64,000 bases of DNA from positions 1 to 64,000 of the forward strand of contig JADKJW010000014.1 of the NCBI GenBank assembly GCA_016720835.1, given 5' to 3'. Below are positions 8,893-16,765 of the stretch, one piece after another (positions within the stretch are counted from its first letter, which is position 1; each line of letters opens with the position of its first letter). Below the pieces are notes generated by a model. That model did not search any database. It saw only the letters and a program-made list of their open reading frames with translations, and was not told where the DNA came from. This stretch comes from Ignavibacteria bacterium (GTDB taxonomy: Bacteria; Bacteroidota; Ignavibacteria; SZUA-365). Made by a program: the position numbers and the translations under genes.

Positions 8893-11800
8893 TCACGCTC
8901 CCTCGCCGTTCTGCGTCGGCGCCTGTTTGAGGATGACGCCGTGCCCGCTCTGGCCGTCGACGCGGATTTCCAACTCCTCGTCGAGGCTCACATGGCGCAC
9001 GTACTCCATATCGGTCACCACGGTGCGGCTGTTGAGCCAGTCCCAATCGATGACATCCTGTTCCCGGTAATGGCGAAGCGTGAAATACGCGATACGGAAC
9101 GAGGTCAGATTCTGAAAGAAGTGCGAGCCCTGCGAGGGATCGGGGATCATGTTCGGAAGCGAATTCTCCACGATCGCCCGCACCCCCGAGATGTTCGGGA
9201 ACTTCACCGGAATTCCGAGCCAGGGATCGGATGAACCCCAGCGACCCGGCCCCATGAGCAGGTACGGTCTGTTCGCGTCGACAAGGGTGCGGTTGATCGC
9301 GTCGATTTCGACCGCCATCTCGCGCGTCTTCGCGTGGTCGAAGCTCTCGGGCCGGACGAACACGATATCCCGCAGGCGCGTGACGCCATTTCCGAGGGCC
9401 TTGTCGCTCTGGAGCAGCACATCCGCGGCATCCACCGGCATTGCGGCGACGTCGAGGAAGCCCTCCTCCTTGACCATCGGCCGCACCTGGAGAAAGCTGA
9501 ACTCGGCGGGCAGGCCGTTTTCGTCGCCGAGCGTCCCGGCGAATTCAATTTCCACCGGGCAGTTCATTGCCGTCTCGCAGAGGCGCAGCAGCAATTTGAC
9601 GATGCGCGCGAGCGGGATGAGTTCGGTTTGCAGCAGCGGGGCGAAGTTGATGAAGCGATGCCCTTCCCGGAAGATGCCCTCGTACAGCGCGTCGTTCTTG
9701 AAATCGTAGGTGGACGCAACATAGCGCAGCGAGCCGTGGCGCTCCGCCACCTTCACATCCACCGACACGAGATTCTGGTCCTCCACGGGGTGGCGCATGA
9801 CGATGTCGCCGCCGAGATCGAGCGCGTAGAAACGCCGCTGGGAATTGTTGAAGTAGTCCTTCGTCGACATGAATTGCGGCGTCACCGAGGGATACTCCGG
9901 ACAGAACTGCACGCTGAGGCCGCCGTCGACGATGGTCTTCCCGAGACCGAACGCGAGATTGACGATGCCGTCCTGCGCCTTCGCATCGCCGAACGGGTAG
10001 TAGTTGTACGAGCGCGCCACGCCGGAATACTGCGGGTAGAAGAAATGGTCGTGGCGCTTGCCGGTCACCTGCTGGATCACGACGGCCATCTTCTCCTCCT
10101 CCATGCGATGGCCGGTGGCCTCGATGTAGTTTTTCGCTCCCTTGAAGTACGTGGAGGCGAACACGAACTTGATCGCCTGCACGAGGCGCTGGTAGCGGAC
10201 TTCCGGGTTGCGGTTGCTGTTCGGCAGCATGAGGGTGGAGTAGATTCCCGCGAAGGGCTGGTAGAGGGTGTCCTCGAGGAGACTCGAGGAGCGCACGGCG
10301 AGCGGGTAGTGATTGGCGCTGACGATGAGGCGGAGATCCTCCTCGATGTCGCGGGGAAACTTCCCGTGCAGGAAGTGATCGAGGATCTCCTCGTCCGGGA
10401 TATTCTCGACCACGACGGGAAGGAGCCCGTTCATCTCCATGAATTCCGAGAACACGTTCGTGCAGATCACGTAGGTTTTGGGAATCGCGATGGTGACGTC
10501 CGGGAAGTAGTCCGGCTGCAGGTAGCTCTTGAAGATGGTGTCGATGAAGGCCAGGCCGCGGGCCTTGCCGCCGAGCGAACCGCCGCCGATGCGCTGGAAT
10601 TTCGCGTGCGGGTCGTACTCCTCGCGGGAGAAGTCGGAGATGATGCCGCGATTGTCGCGGATGACCAGCTGATCGATCTGTTCGATCATGTAGCCGCGGA
10701 GATCGTCCGGGTTTTCGAACTGCTCGATCTTGATGGGTTTGAGCGCCTCGGCGAGGTGGAAGCGCGTGCGCGCCATCAGCCAGTTCGAGAAGTGGTTGCT
10801 GGAGGCATGGAACAGGAGCGATGCGTCCGGTATCTCGCGGAGTTTCTGCCGCATCTCGCGGATGTTGCGCGCGCGCTCCACTTCGGTGCCGTCGGGCAGG
10901 CGGAAGATGAAATCGCCGAAGCCGAAGTTGCGCTTCATGAACTCGCGCACCTCCTGCAGCAGGGTGCGCGAGTACTTGTCCGAGAACGAGCAGTTCTGCG
11001 CCTCCACCATGGCCTGCAATTCCGTCTGGGCGGACTGCACGAGGATGGGGAGGTCGGGCTTCACCAGCCGCACTTTGTTGATGAAGGTGAGGCCGGCATT
11101 TTCGACTTCCGACCCCTGCACCTTGAACTTGAGATCGGTGATGATGCCGAGGAGCACGTCCTGATACTTGACGAAGAATCCGTAGGCTTCCTCGTAGTTG
11201 ATGGCATGGAGGATTTTCGGGCGCGCGCGCTGGCGCAGGAGCTTGTCGGCGAAGTTCTTCCCTTCCTCGATGAGTTCCTGTCCCTGCTGTATCACTTCCG
11301 TGTAGATGAGCGGGAGGTAGGACGAATAGTACAGGGGGGAGTCCTCGACGAGGATGATGGCGCGGACGCCGAAGTCGACGCAATCCACGGCGGCATTCTG
11401 CAGATCCTCGAACACCTTGATGAGGGCGAGAAAGAGCTTGCGGTCGCCGGACCAGATGAAGATGCGGTCGAACTGCGTGAGGTTGTCATGCTCGAGGAGG
11501 AGCTGCAGTTCGCGGGACTGGTACGCGAGCAGCACCAGGGTGAGATCGGCGTCGATCGCGTGGGCCGCCGTGCAGAATGCTTTCAGCTTCATGTCGCCGA
11601 TGCGCTGCATGGTGATGACGAGGTCGAAATTCTGGTTGCGCATCGCCGCGAGCGCGGCCTCGCCGGAGTACACGCGCGTGATGAGCGGCGCGTAATGCAG
11701 GTTCAGGTCGAGGTATTCGCTGATGATGGCTTCGGTCAGCTGCCCGTCGTCGACGAGCGTGTAGAAGTCGTAGCGGCTGGAGACGAGGAGGATGTTGTTG

Positions 11801-11919
11801 ACGCGCACGCGCATGAGGTCCTTGAAATCCAGTTCATGCGTGTCGAGGTGCCGGGTATCGATACCCGCGTTGACGATGACGTCCTTGAGTTCGTCGCGTT
11901 TGAGGATTTCGCGTTTCAT
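8893..11919 (-). CDS. Receiver-like domains fused to PEP/pyruvate-binding ATP-grasp domain (copy 1)
   Basis: A 1008-aa cytoplasmic protein. Residues about 42-165 form a receiver-like fold (NILLVSS ... FDLVITMQRIGD) in which the usual phospho-Asp is Met. Residues about 180-310 form a second one with the acidic pair (ILVEDSP) and a candidate phospho-Asp (LGIITDLKF). From about 430 comes the ATP-grasp domain of PEP synthase/pyruvate phosphate dikinase: GGGSLGGKARGLAF, AVRSSSLLEDT, QPFAGIYST, PVEIEFA and FLQVRPMV. The swivelling phospho-His domain and PEP TIM barrel are absent. A conserved tail (LLMGPGRWGSSDPWLGIPV, PSQGSHFFQNLTSF) follows. The ATG at 11919 matches the paralogue start at 19924; the 47 codons upstream are Arg/His-rich and unlike protein. 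It is divergent from gdhA, 284 nt apart. A catalytic or sensory role is inferred, not shown. Confidence 0.8.
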   Translation of the reverse strand: MKREILKRDELKDVIVNAGIDTRHLDTHELDFKDLMRVRVNNILLVSSRYDFYTLVDDGQLTEAIISEYLDLNLHYAPLITRVYSGEAALAAMRNQNFDLVITMQRIGDMKLKAFCTAAHAIDADLTLVLLAYQSRELQLLLEHDNLTQFDRIFIWSGDRKLFLALIKVFEDLQNAAVDCVDFGVRAIILVEDSPLYYSSYLPLIYTEVIQQGQELIEEGKNFADKLLRQRARPKILHAINYEEAYGFFVKYQDVLLGIITDLKFKVQGSEVENAGLTFINKVRLVKPDLPILVQSAQTELQAMVEAQNCSFSDKYSRTLLQEVREFMKRNFGFGDFIFRLPDGTEVERARNIREMRQKLREIPDASLLFHASSNHFSNWLMARTRFHLAEALKPIKIEQFENPDDLRGYMIEQIDQLVIRDNRGIISDFSREEYDPHAKFQRIGGGSLGGKARGLAFIDTIFKSYLQPDYFPDVTIAIPKTYVICTNVFSEFMEMNGLLPVVVENIPDEEILDHFLHGKFPRDIEEDLRLIVSANHYPLAVRSSSLLEDTLYQPFAGIYSTLMLPNSNRNPEVRYQRLVQAIKFVFASTYFKGAKNYIEATGHRMEEEKMAVVIQQVTGKRHDHFFYPQYSGVARSYNYYPFGDAKAQDGIVNLAFGLGKTIVDGGLSVQFCPEYPSVTPQFMSTKDYFNNSQRRFYALDLGGDIVMRHPVEDQNLVSVDVKVAERHGSLRYVASTYDFKNDALYEGIFREGHRFINFAPLLQTELIPLARIVKLLLRLCETAMNCPVEIEFAGTLGDENGLPAEFSFLQVRPMVKEEGFLDVAAMPVDAADVLLQSDKALGNGVTRLRDIVFVRPESFDHAKTREMAVEIDAINRTLVDANRPYLLMGPGRWGSSDPWLGIPVKFPNISGVRAIVENSLPNMIPDPSQGSHFFQNLTSFRIAYFTLRHYREQDVIDWDWLNSRTVVTDMEYVRHVSLDEELEIRVDGQSGHGVILKQAPTQNGEGA

Positions 11920-12121
11920 GCTGGTGACCGGATGGCGCGCGAGGCATTCCCGGAAGTCCGGAGCCGACGCAGCGCGGAGTGATGGGACTGCTGTGTGATG
12001 CAAGCGGCGCCGGGAATCTACGCGAAAGCGACCGCCCCGCGCAAGCAGCCGCGAGGACATAATTCGGATACTGTTTTCCTGATTTCGAAATATTTCCTTT
12101 TTTATTCCGCCCGCGTTCGTC

Positions 12122-12129
12122 TACTTTTG
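12122..12129 (+). promoter_or_regulatory. Candidate gdhA promoter (-7 element TACTTTTG)
   Basis: Exact TAnnTTTG match, 75 nt before the gdhA start, with a T-run (TTTT, not TTG) 20 nt upstream. The leader between it and the start is C-rich with a loose 7-nt periodicity. Confidence 0.4.
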
Positions 12130-12203
12130 CAGTGATCGCAACCGTAGTACCTCCCCATCCACCACTTCTCACCCCTCCCTCCCACCAGCGTAAGGAATAC
12201 CTT

Positions 12204-13547
12204 ATGTCAGCCGCGTTCGAATCCTTTATGTCGGAAGTGAAAGCGAAGAACCCGAATCAGCCGGAGTTCATTCAGGCCGTCGAGGAGGTCGTCAGTTCGA
12301 TTTATCCGGTGATCGAGAGGCACCCGGAATTCCGCAAGGCGAAGCTGCTCGAGAGAATCGTCGAGCCGGAACGCATCATCATTTTCCGCGTCCCATGGGT
12401 GGACGACAACGGCGACGTGCAGGTCAACCGCGGATATCGCGTGGAGTTCAACAGCGCGATCGGTCCGTACAAGGGCGGCCTCCGCTTCCACCCGAGCGTC
12501 AACCTCGGCATTCTCAAGTTTCTCGGTTTCGAGCAGGTCTTCAAGAATTCCCTGACCACCCTCCCCATGGGCGGCGGCAAGGGCGGATCGGATTTCGATC
12601 CGAAGGGCAAGTCGGACCTCGAGGTGATGCGCTTCACGCAGAGCTTCATGAGCGAACTGTTCCGTCACATCGGACCCAACACCGACGTGCCCGCGGGCGA
12701 CATCGGCGTGGGCGGCCGCGAGATCGGGTTCATGTACGGCCAGTACAAGAAGCTCGCCAACCGTTTCGAATGCGTGCTCACCGGAAAGGGCCTCAGCTGG
12801 GGCGGTTCCCTGATCCGTCCGGAAGCGACCGGCTACGGCGCGGTGTACTTCGCCGCGAACATGCTCAACACGCGCGGCCTCTCGATTGAAGGCAAGACGG
12901 TCACCGTGTCCGGCTCGGGCAACGTGGCGCAGTACGCGGTCGAGAAAGTCAATCAGCTCGGCGGCAAGTGCGTGACGCTTTCCGATTCGAACGGCTGGAT
13001 CCACGATCCCAACGGCATCACGGGCGAGAAGTGGGATTTCGTCATGGACCTCAAGAACAACCGCCGCGGCCGCATCTCCGAGTATGCGGAGAAGTTCCCG
13101 GGCGTGGAATACCACGAAGACGGAACGCTCTGGCAGGTGCCGTGCGACATCGCGCTCCCCTGCGCGACGCAGAACGAACTCAACGGCGCGGATGCCGAGA
13201 CCCTCGTGAAGAACGGCTGCGTGTGCGTGTCCGAAGGCGCCAACATGCCGACCACACCGGACGGCGTGAAGGTGTTCATCGACAACAACATCCTCTACGG
13301 CCCGGGCAAGGCGGCCAACGCGGGCGGCGTCGCGACGTCCGGTCTCGAAATGAGCCAGAACTCGATCCGCATGAGCTGGACCCGCGATGAAGTGGACAAG
13401 CACCTCTTCAACATCATGAAGAGCATCCACGAGTCGTCGGTGAAGGCCGCCGAGGCGTACGGCACGCCGGGCAACTACGTCAATGGCGCGAACATCGCCG
13501 GCTTCCTCAAGGTCGCCGACGCCATGATGGCGCAGGGCGTCGTCTGA
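12204..13547 (+). CDS. gdhA: NADP-type glutamate dehydrogenase
   Basis: Interconverts 2-oxoglutarate + NH4+ and glutamate with NAD(P)H; cytoplasmic hexamer. At 447 aa it has the length of E. coli GdhA. Family motifs are intact: GPYKGGLRFHPSVNL, TLPMGGGKGGSDFDPKG with the catalytic-region Lys, PAGDIGVGGREIGFMYG, the Rossmann loop VSGSGNVAQYA, and EGANMPTTPDG. The ATG at 12204 was chosen because AAGGAAT lies 7 nt upstream and the residues after it align to the family; upstream codons are Pro-rich leader. A strong terminator follows, so it is monocistronic. It lies divergent to the REC-PEP-binding protein (8893), the first of two such pairings here. The S/K/R in the cofactor region cannot be assigned confidently, so NADP use is inferred from subfamily. 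Confidence 0.95.
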   Translation: MSAAFESFMSEVKAKNPNQPEFIQAVEEVVSSIYPVIERHPEFRKAKLLERIVEPERIIIFRVPWVDDNGDVQVNRGYRVEFNSAIGPYKGGLRFHPSVNLGILKFLGFEQVFKNSLTTLPMGGGKGGSDFDPKGKSDLEVMRFTQSFMSELFRHIGPNTDVPAGDIGVGGREIGFMYGQYKKLANRFECVLTGKGLSWGGSLIRPEATGYGAVYFAANMLNTRGLSIEGKTVTVSGSGNVAQYAVEKVNQLGGKCVTLSDSNGWIHDPNGITGEKWDFVMDLKNNRRGRISEYAEKFPGVEYHEDGTLWQVPCDIALPCATQNELNGADAETLVKNGCVCVSEGANMPTTPDGVKVFIDNNILYGPGKAANAGGVATSGLEMSQNSIRMSWTRDEVDKHLFNIMKSIHESSVKAAEAYGTPGNYVNGANIAGFLKVADAMMAQGVV

Positions 13548-13574
13548 TTCCTGCTCCGCAGCGCTGATGCATGG

Positions 13575-13605
13575 ACCGCCCCGGGCAACCGGGGCGGTTT
13601 TTTTT
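13575..13605 (+). terminator. Rho-independent terminator of gdhA
   Basis: 10-bp stem (ACCGCCCCGG / CCGGGGCGGT), GCAA tetraloop at 13585-13588 and an eight-base T-run at 13598-13605. It starts 28 nt after the gdhA stop. Confidence 0.95.
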
Positions 13606-13623
13606 CGCCCACCCGGATATTCG

Positions 13624-13664
13624 GTGGGTGTATATTACCCACTCGATGGGTTATTATTACCCAC
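13624..13664. promoter_or_regulatory. Operator-like double inverted repeat, array A
   Basis: Architecture GTGGGT-N7-ACCCAC-N3-ATGGGT-N7-ACCCAC, i.e. two palindromic 19-bp sites separated by 3 bp, 41 nt before the start of the AAA/DUF4143 ATPase. The same 6-7-6-3-6-7-6 layout recurs at 14985-15025 in direct orientation. Most simply an operator pair bound by a dimeric regulator; no regulator was identified. Confidence 0.6.
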
Positions 13665-13705
13665 TAACGCTTGCGAATCATCTCGTGTATCCATAGGTTT
13701 CCTCC

Positions 13706-14941
13706 ATGAAACCTCGTCACCTTCTTCCCCGTGTCCTCGCCGCGCTGACGGACACGCCTGTCGTCTTCGTGCAAGGTCCGCGGCAATCCGGCAAGACCAC
13801 CCTTGTGCGCAGCATCACCATCCGCGGCGCAGCCATCGACTATCGCACTCTCGACGATGCCGCCACGCTGGCATCCGCGCAGCACGATCCCGACAGCTTC
13901 GTCGCCACGCGCGCGCGCCGGGTGATCCTCGACGAAGTGCAGCGCGCCCCTGACCTTTTCCGGGCGATCAAGCGTTCGGTAGACCGGGACCGGATTCCGG
14001 GCCGATTCCTCCTCACTGGATCTGCGAGCGCACTGCTGCTGCCGACGATGTCCGATTCGCTCGCCGGACGCATGGAAGTGATCACGCTGCGCCCGTTTTC
14101 GCAGGGCGAACTCGGGGATGTTCGGGAGAGCTTCATCGATGCCTGTTTCGCGCACCGCTTCCGTCCCGTCGACAGCATGGAGTCTTCCTGGGCGTCGCTG
14201 GCCGCGCGAATCGTTCGCGGCGGCTTCCCGGATGCCGTGTCGCGACGCGATCCCGCGCGTCGCACGGCATGGTTCGACAGCTATATCACGACGATCCTCG
14301 AGCGCGATGTGCGCGATCTGGCCAACGTCGCGTCGCTGCACGATCTGCCGCGCCTGTTGCGACTGCTCGCCGCCCGCGCGTCGGCCGTGCTCAACCTCTC
14401 GGACGTTGCGCGCGATGCGCAGATTCCGCTCACGACGCTGCAACGCTACTGGGCGCTGCTGCATGCCGTCTTCTTCGTTTCCACGCTGCCGACCTGGAGC
14501 GGGAATCTGACCTCCCGTATCGCGAAGGCGCCAAAACTCCTCTTCGGAGACACCGGGCTGTTGTGCCATCTGCTGGCTCTCGATGAGAAGCGTTTGAAGT
14601 CCGACGCGATGATGACCGGCGCCGTACTCGAAACCTTCGTGGCAAGCGAACTCCAGAAGCAGGCCGCCTGGAGCCGTGCTCGCGTGCAGCTGCACTCGTA
14701 CCGCACCCCGAAACAGCAGGAAGTGGACATCGTGCTCGAGGACGCACGCGGGCGCATCGTCGGCATCGAGGTGAAGAAGTCCGCGTCTCCCGGTTCCCAC
14801 GACTTCACCGGATTGCGCCATCTCCGTGACGCCGCGGGGCCCCGATTTCTTCGCGGCATCCTGCTCTATACCGGCGACCGCAGCGTGTCATTCGGCCCCG
14901 GCATGTTTGCCGTTCCGGTCGGCGCACTGTGGAGTGCCTGA
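13706..14941 (+). CDS. AAA ATPase with C-terminal DUF4143 nuclease-like domain
   Basis: A 411-aa member of the AAA_14/DUF4143 family. Walker A is VQGPRQSGKTTLVR (about residue 20-33), Walker B ARRVILDEVQRAP (about residue 75), and the sensor-like segment is RFLLTGSAS. The C-terminal part (FGDTGLLCHLL ... QQEVDIVLED ... IVGIEVKKS) has the E-x-D-x-hydrophobic ... E-x-K arrangement of a PD-(D/E)XK-like fold. Cellular role is unknown; genes of this type are often mobile accessory genes. A TTTCCTCC before the ATG is anti-Shine-Dalgarno-like rather than a ribosome site. It is enclosed by two 41-bp operator-like arrays, and a second family member with a different upstream palindrome lies at 50527. 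Confidence 0.88.
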   Translation: MKPRHLLPRVLAALTDTPVVFVQGPRQSGKTTLVRSITIRGAAIDYRTLDDAATLASAQHDPDSFVATRARRVILDEVQRAPDLFRAIKRSVDRDRIPGRFLLTGSASALLLPTMSDSLAGRMEVITLRPFSQGELGDVRESFIDACFAHRFRPVDSMESSWASLAARIVRGGFPDAVSRRDPARRTAWFDSYITTILERDVRDLANVASLHDLPRLLRLLAARASAVLNLSDVARDAQIPLTTLQRYWALLHAVFFVSTLPTWSGNLTSRIAKAPKLLFGDTGLLCHLLALDEKRLKSDAMMTGAVLETFVASELQKQAAWSRARVQLHSYRTPKQQEVDIVLEDARGRIVGIEVKKSASPGSHDFTGLRHLRDAAGPRFLRGILLYTGDRSVSFGPGMFAVPVGALWSA

Positions 14942-14984
14942 ACTCGGTCCATCGCACTTCCCGCCTCTTCGCGTTCTCGTGACT

Positions 14985-15025
14985 GTGGGTGTAAATCACC
15001 CACTTGGTGGGTTATATTCACCCAC
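14985..15025. promoter_or_regulatory. Operator-like double inverted repeat, array B
   Basis: GTGGGT-N7-ACCCAC-N3-GTGGGT-N7-ACCCAC, same spacing and orientation as array A, 44 nt after the ATPase stop and 20 nt before the HTH-like remnant. The 6-bp arms are conserved while the 7-bp spacers differ, as expected for protein-binding half-sites. Confidence 0.6.
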
Positions 15026-15044
15026 GTATCATTCGGCGTCGCCC

Positions 15045-15206
15045 GTGGATCCTGTCGCACAACGCATCGGCGCGCGTTCACTGAACACCTACGCCCGTTA
15101 CGAACAAGGCGTCTCGATGCCGAGCATGCTGCAACTCACGCGGCTGCTCTCCGCGCTTTCTCCTGGGAGAGATCTGGTGCTGAGCCTGAGCGCCGAGGCG
15201 GGCTGA
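15045..15206 (+). pseudogene. HTH antitoxin-like remnant (HicB/XRE type)
   Basis: A 53-residue open stretch reading VAQRIGARSLNTYARYEQG ... LLSALSPGRDLVLSL resembles the C-terminal helix-turn-helix of HicB/XRE-type antitoxins. The N-terminal half of such a protein is absent: only a GTG at 15045 without a ribosome site precedes it, and upstream codons are array B. It is best read as a 5'-truncated remnant, or a very short DNA-binding protein. Its nearness to array B suggests it once bound there. Family assignment is by resemblance of one helix pair only. Confidence 0.4.
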
Positions 15207-15220
15207 GACGCCGCTGCGCG

Positions 15221-16609
15221 TCAATCGATTGCGAATTGCCTCGTACGCACACTTCCTGCGCAGGACATTCGCACGGCGTACATCCCCTTCGCCAGTCCGG
15301 TGATTCCCTGACGCAACGTGTGCGATCCCGCACTCAGGTGACCGTCGTGCAGCGTGGCGACGCGCCGCCCGAGCGCGTCATGGATTGTGACGAGGACAGG
15401 CGTTTCCCTGTCGAGTGTCAGCGGAATGAAGATGTCTTCGTGCGCTGGATTCGGATATAGAGGTCCGATGTTAAAGCTCTTGAGACTGGCCGAGACACGC
15501 TCGATTTCCGTGGATATTCCCTCAATCGAATAGACCCCGTAACCATCGCCGGCCGCATACAGGATGTCCGCATTCGGATCGACACCGAGCATCGTCAGTC
15601 TCCTGCCCGGGAGGTCAAGGCCGGAGCGAGCCCAGTGCCTACCGCCATCGAAGGTCCAGCAAAGGGTATCCCGATACACTGCGTATACGGATCCCGGATC
15701 TCGTTCATCCACTGCGAATCCGGTCTCAAAAGGAAAGAGGCCGCGGAGAGTCCACGTATATCCTCCATCGATGGAAGCGCGCAACGCCGTTCCGAAAGAA
15801 CCTTCCTCCGAGAAAAGGCCGGTTCTGAGATACAACACGTCGGCCGATGGATAGAATCGGGTTTTCTCCCAGTCCAATCCGTGTATGTCTGGGCCGAACA
15901 TGAAGATGCCTTGCCACGTTTTCCCGAGATCCATCGATGTTTCAATACAGAGTCCGATTGGTGCTTCGCACCAACCAGTCCGAACGAGGCGCTGAGAGAC
16001 GATATCCGCAGACGCCAGATCGGCGTGCCTGAATCCTTGCAGGTAGTTGTTATTTGCCTTCGGCCATGTCCTTCCGCTGTCGTCGCTCCGGAATAGTACT
16101 CCACCATACTCCGCATACACTCGCGAAGGTTGCCCGGTGACGAACAACAGCGCCGGCAATGTATCGGCACATGGAAGAATCCAACTAGCGCCGAATGTTC
16201 CGGACCCCGGTCCGACGCGGGTCATGGATTGCGCGTTCATGTTGTTGTTCGAATTCCAGCTATTCTGTGCCATGAACGCGATCGAGTCCTCCCATGGCGA
16301 GAACCAGAATCCGGATATCCCATTGCTTCGCCACACGGGGTCCCAGCCTATTCCGACGCTTCTCGCCGACCACGACCCCTTCTCGAAAATCGCCGCATGG
16401 CGATTGACGAGCAGACCGATCCGAGTTTGTCCGCCATGATCCGAGCACACCTGAAGAGTTTTACCCCCAAGAGATCCGGAATCCGGTCCGAGGAAACGCA
16501 CGCGCAAGGATGGGGTCTGTGCGCGGGATACGCCGGCACCGACGAGCAACAGTTCCATTATCAGGCCCGCCATGAGCACTGCTTCCGCGAAGACTCTCCT
16601 TGCTGTCAT
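15221..16609 (-). CDS. T9SS-exported BNR-repeat protein
   Basis: A 462-aa secreted protein. The start at ATG 16609 follows GGGAG at 7 nt and opens a signal peptide (VLMAGLIMELLLVGAGVSRAQ). The central region has degenerate BNR/sialidase-like propeller repeats (FRSDDSGRTWPK, ETSMDLGKTWQGI, ASIDGGYTWTLRG, WTFDGGRHWARSG). The last 85 residues are a type A T9SS sorting domain (IGPLYPNPAHEDIFIPL ... LVTIHDALGRRVATL ... GMYAVRMSC). It would be exported to the surface. No Asp-box enzyme active site is seen, so no sialidase activity is claimed. Convergent with the HTH remnant. Confidence 0.85.
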   Translation of the reverse strand: MTARRVFAEAVLMAGLIMELLLVGAGVSRAQTPSLRVRFLGPDSGSLGGKTLQVCSDHGGQTRIGLLVNRHAAIFEKGSWSARSVGIGWDPVWRSNGISGFWFSPWEDSIAFMAQNSWNSNNNMNAQSMTRVGPGSGTFGASWILPCADTLPALLFVTGQPSRVYAEYGGVLFRSDDSGRTWPKANNNYLQGFRHADLASADIVSQRLVRTGWCEAPIGLCIETSMDLGKTWQGIFMFGPDIHGLDWEKTRFYPSADVLYLRTGLFSEEGSFGTALRASIDGGYTWTLRGLFPFETGFAVDERDPGSVYAVYRDTLCWTFDGGRHWARSGLDLPGRRLTMLGVDPNADILYAAGDGYGVYSIEGISTEIERVSASLKSFNIGPLYPNPAHEDIFIPLTLDRETPVLVTIHDALGRRVATLHDGHLSAGSHTLRQGITGLAKGMYAVRMSCAGSVRTRQFAID

Positions 16610-16765
16610 GTCGCACTCCCGCGTTGACATTGAGTACCCGCTTTCATTATCCGATTTTGAAAGTACCACGCTTTCGTCTGATGTTCAAGGCAAAACCAAC
16701 ATGCGGGAGACGCGCCGATTCGCGCGACAAACGCTATGTTTCACCTCTTCCATGTGCAGCGAGTT

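Noticed and set aside
9334..11982. 882-aa plus-strand frame opposite the first PEP-binding protein
   Set aside because: Asp/Arg/His/Val-rich, low-complexity shadow of the real gene. The minus strand carries clear ATP-grasp motifs.
14826..15044. Long N-terminal part of the frame containing the HTH remnant
   Set aside because: It overlaps the ATPase end and array B and is Pro/Ser/His-rich. Not a real domain.
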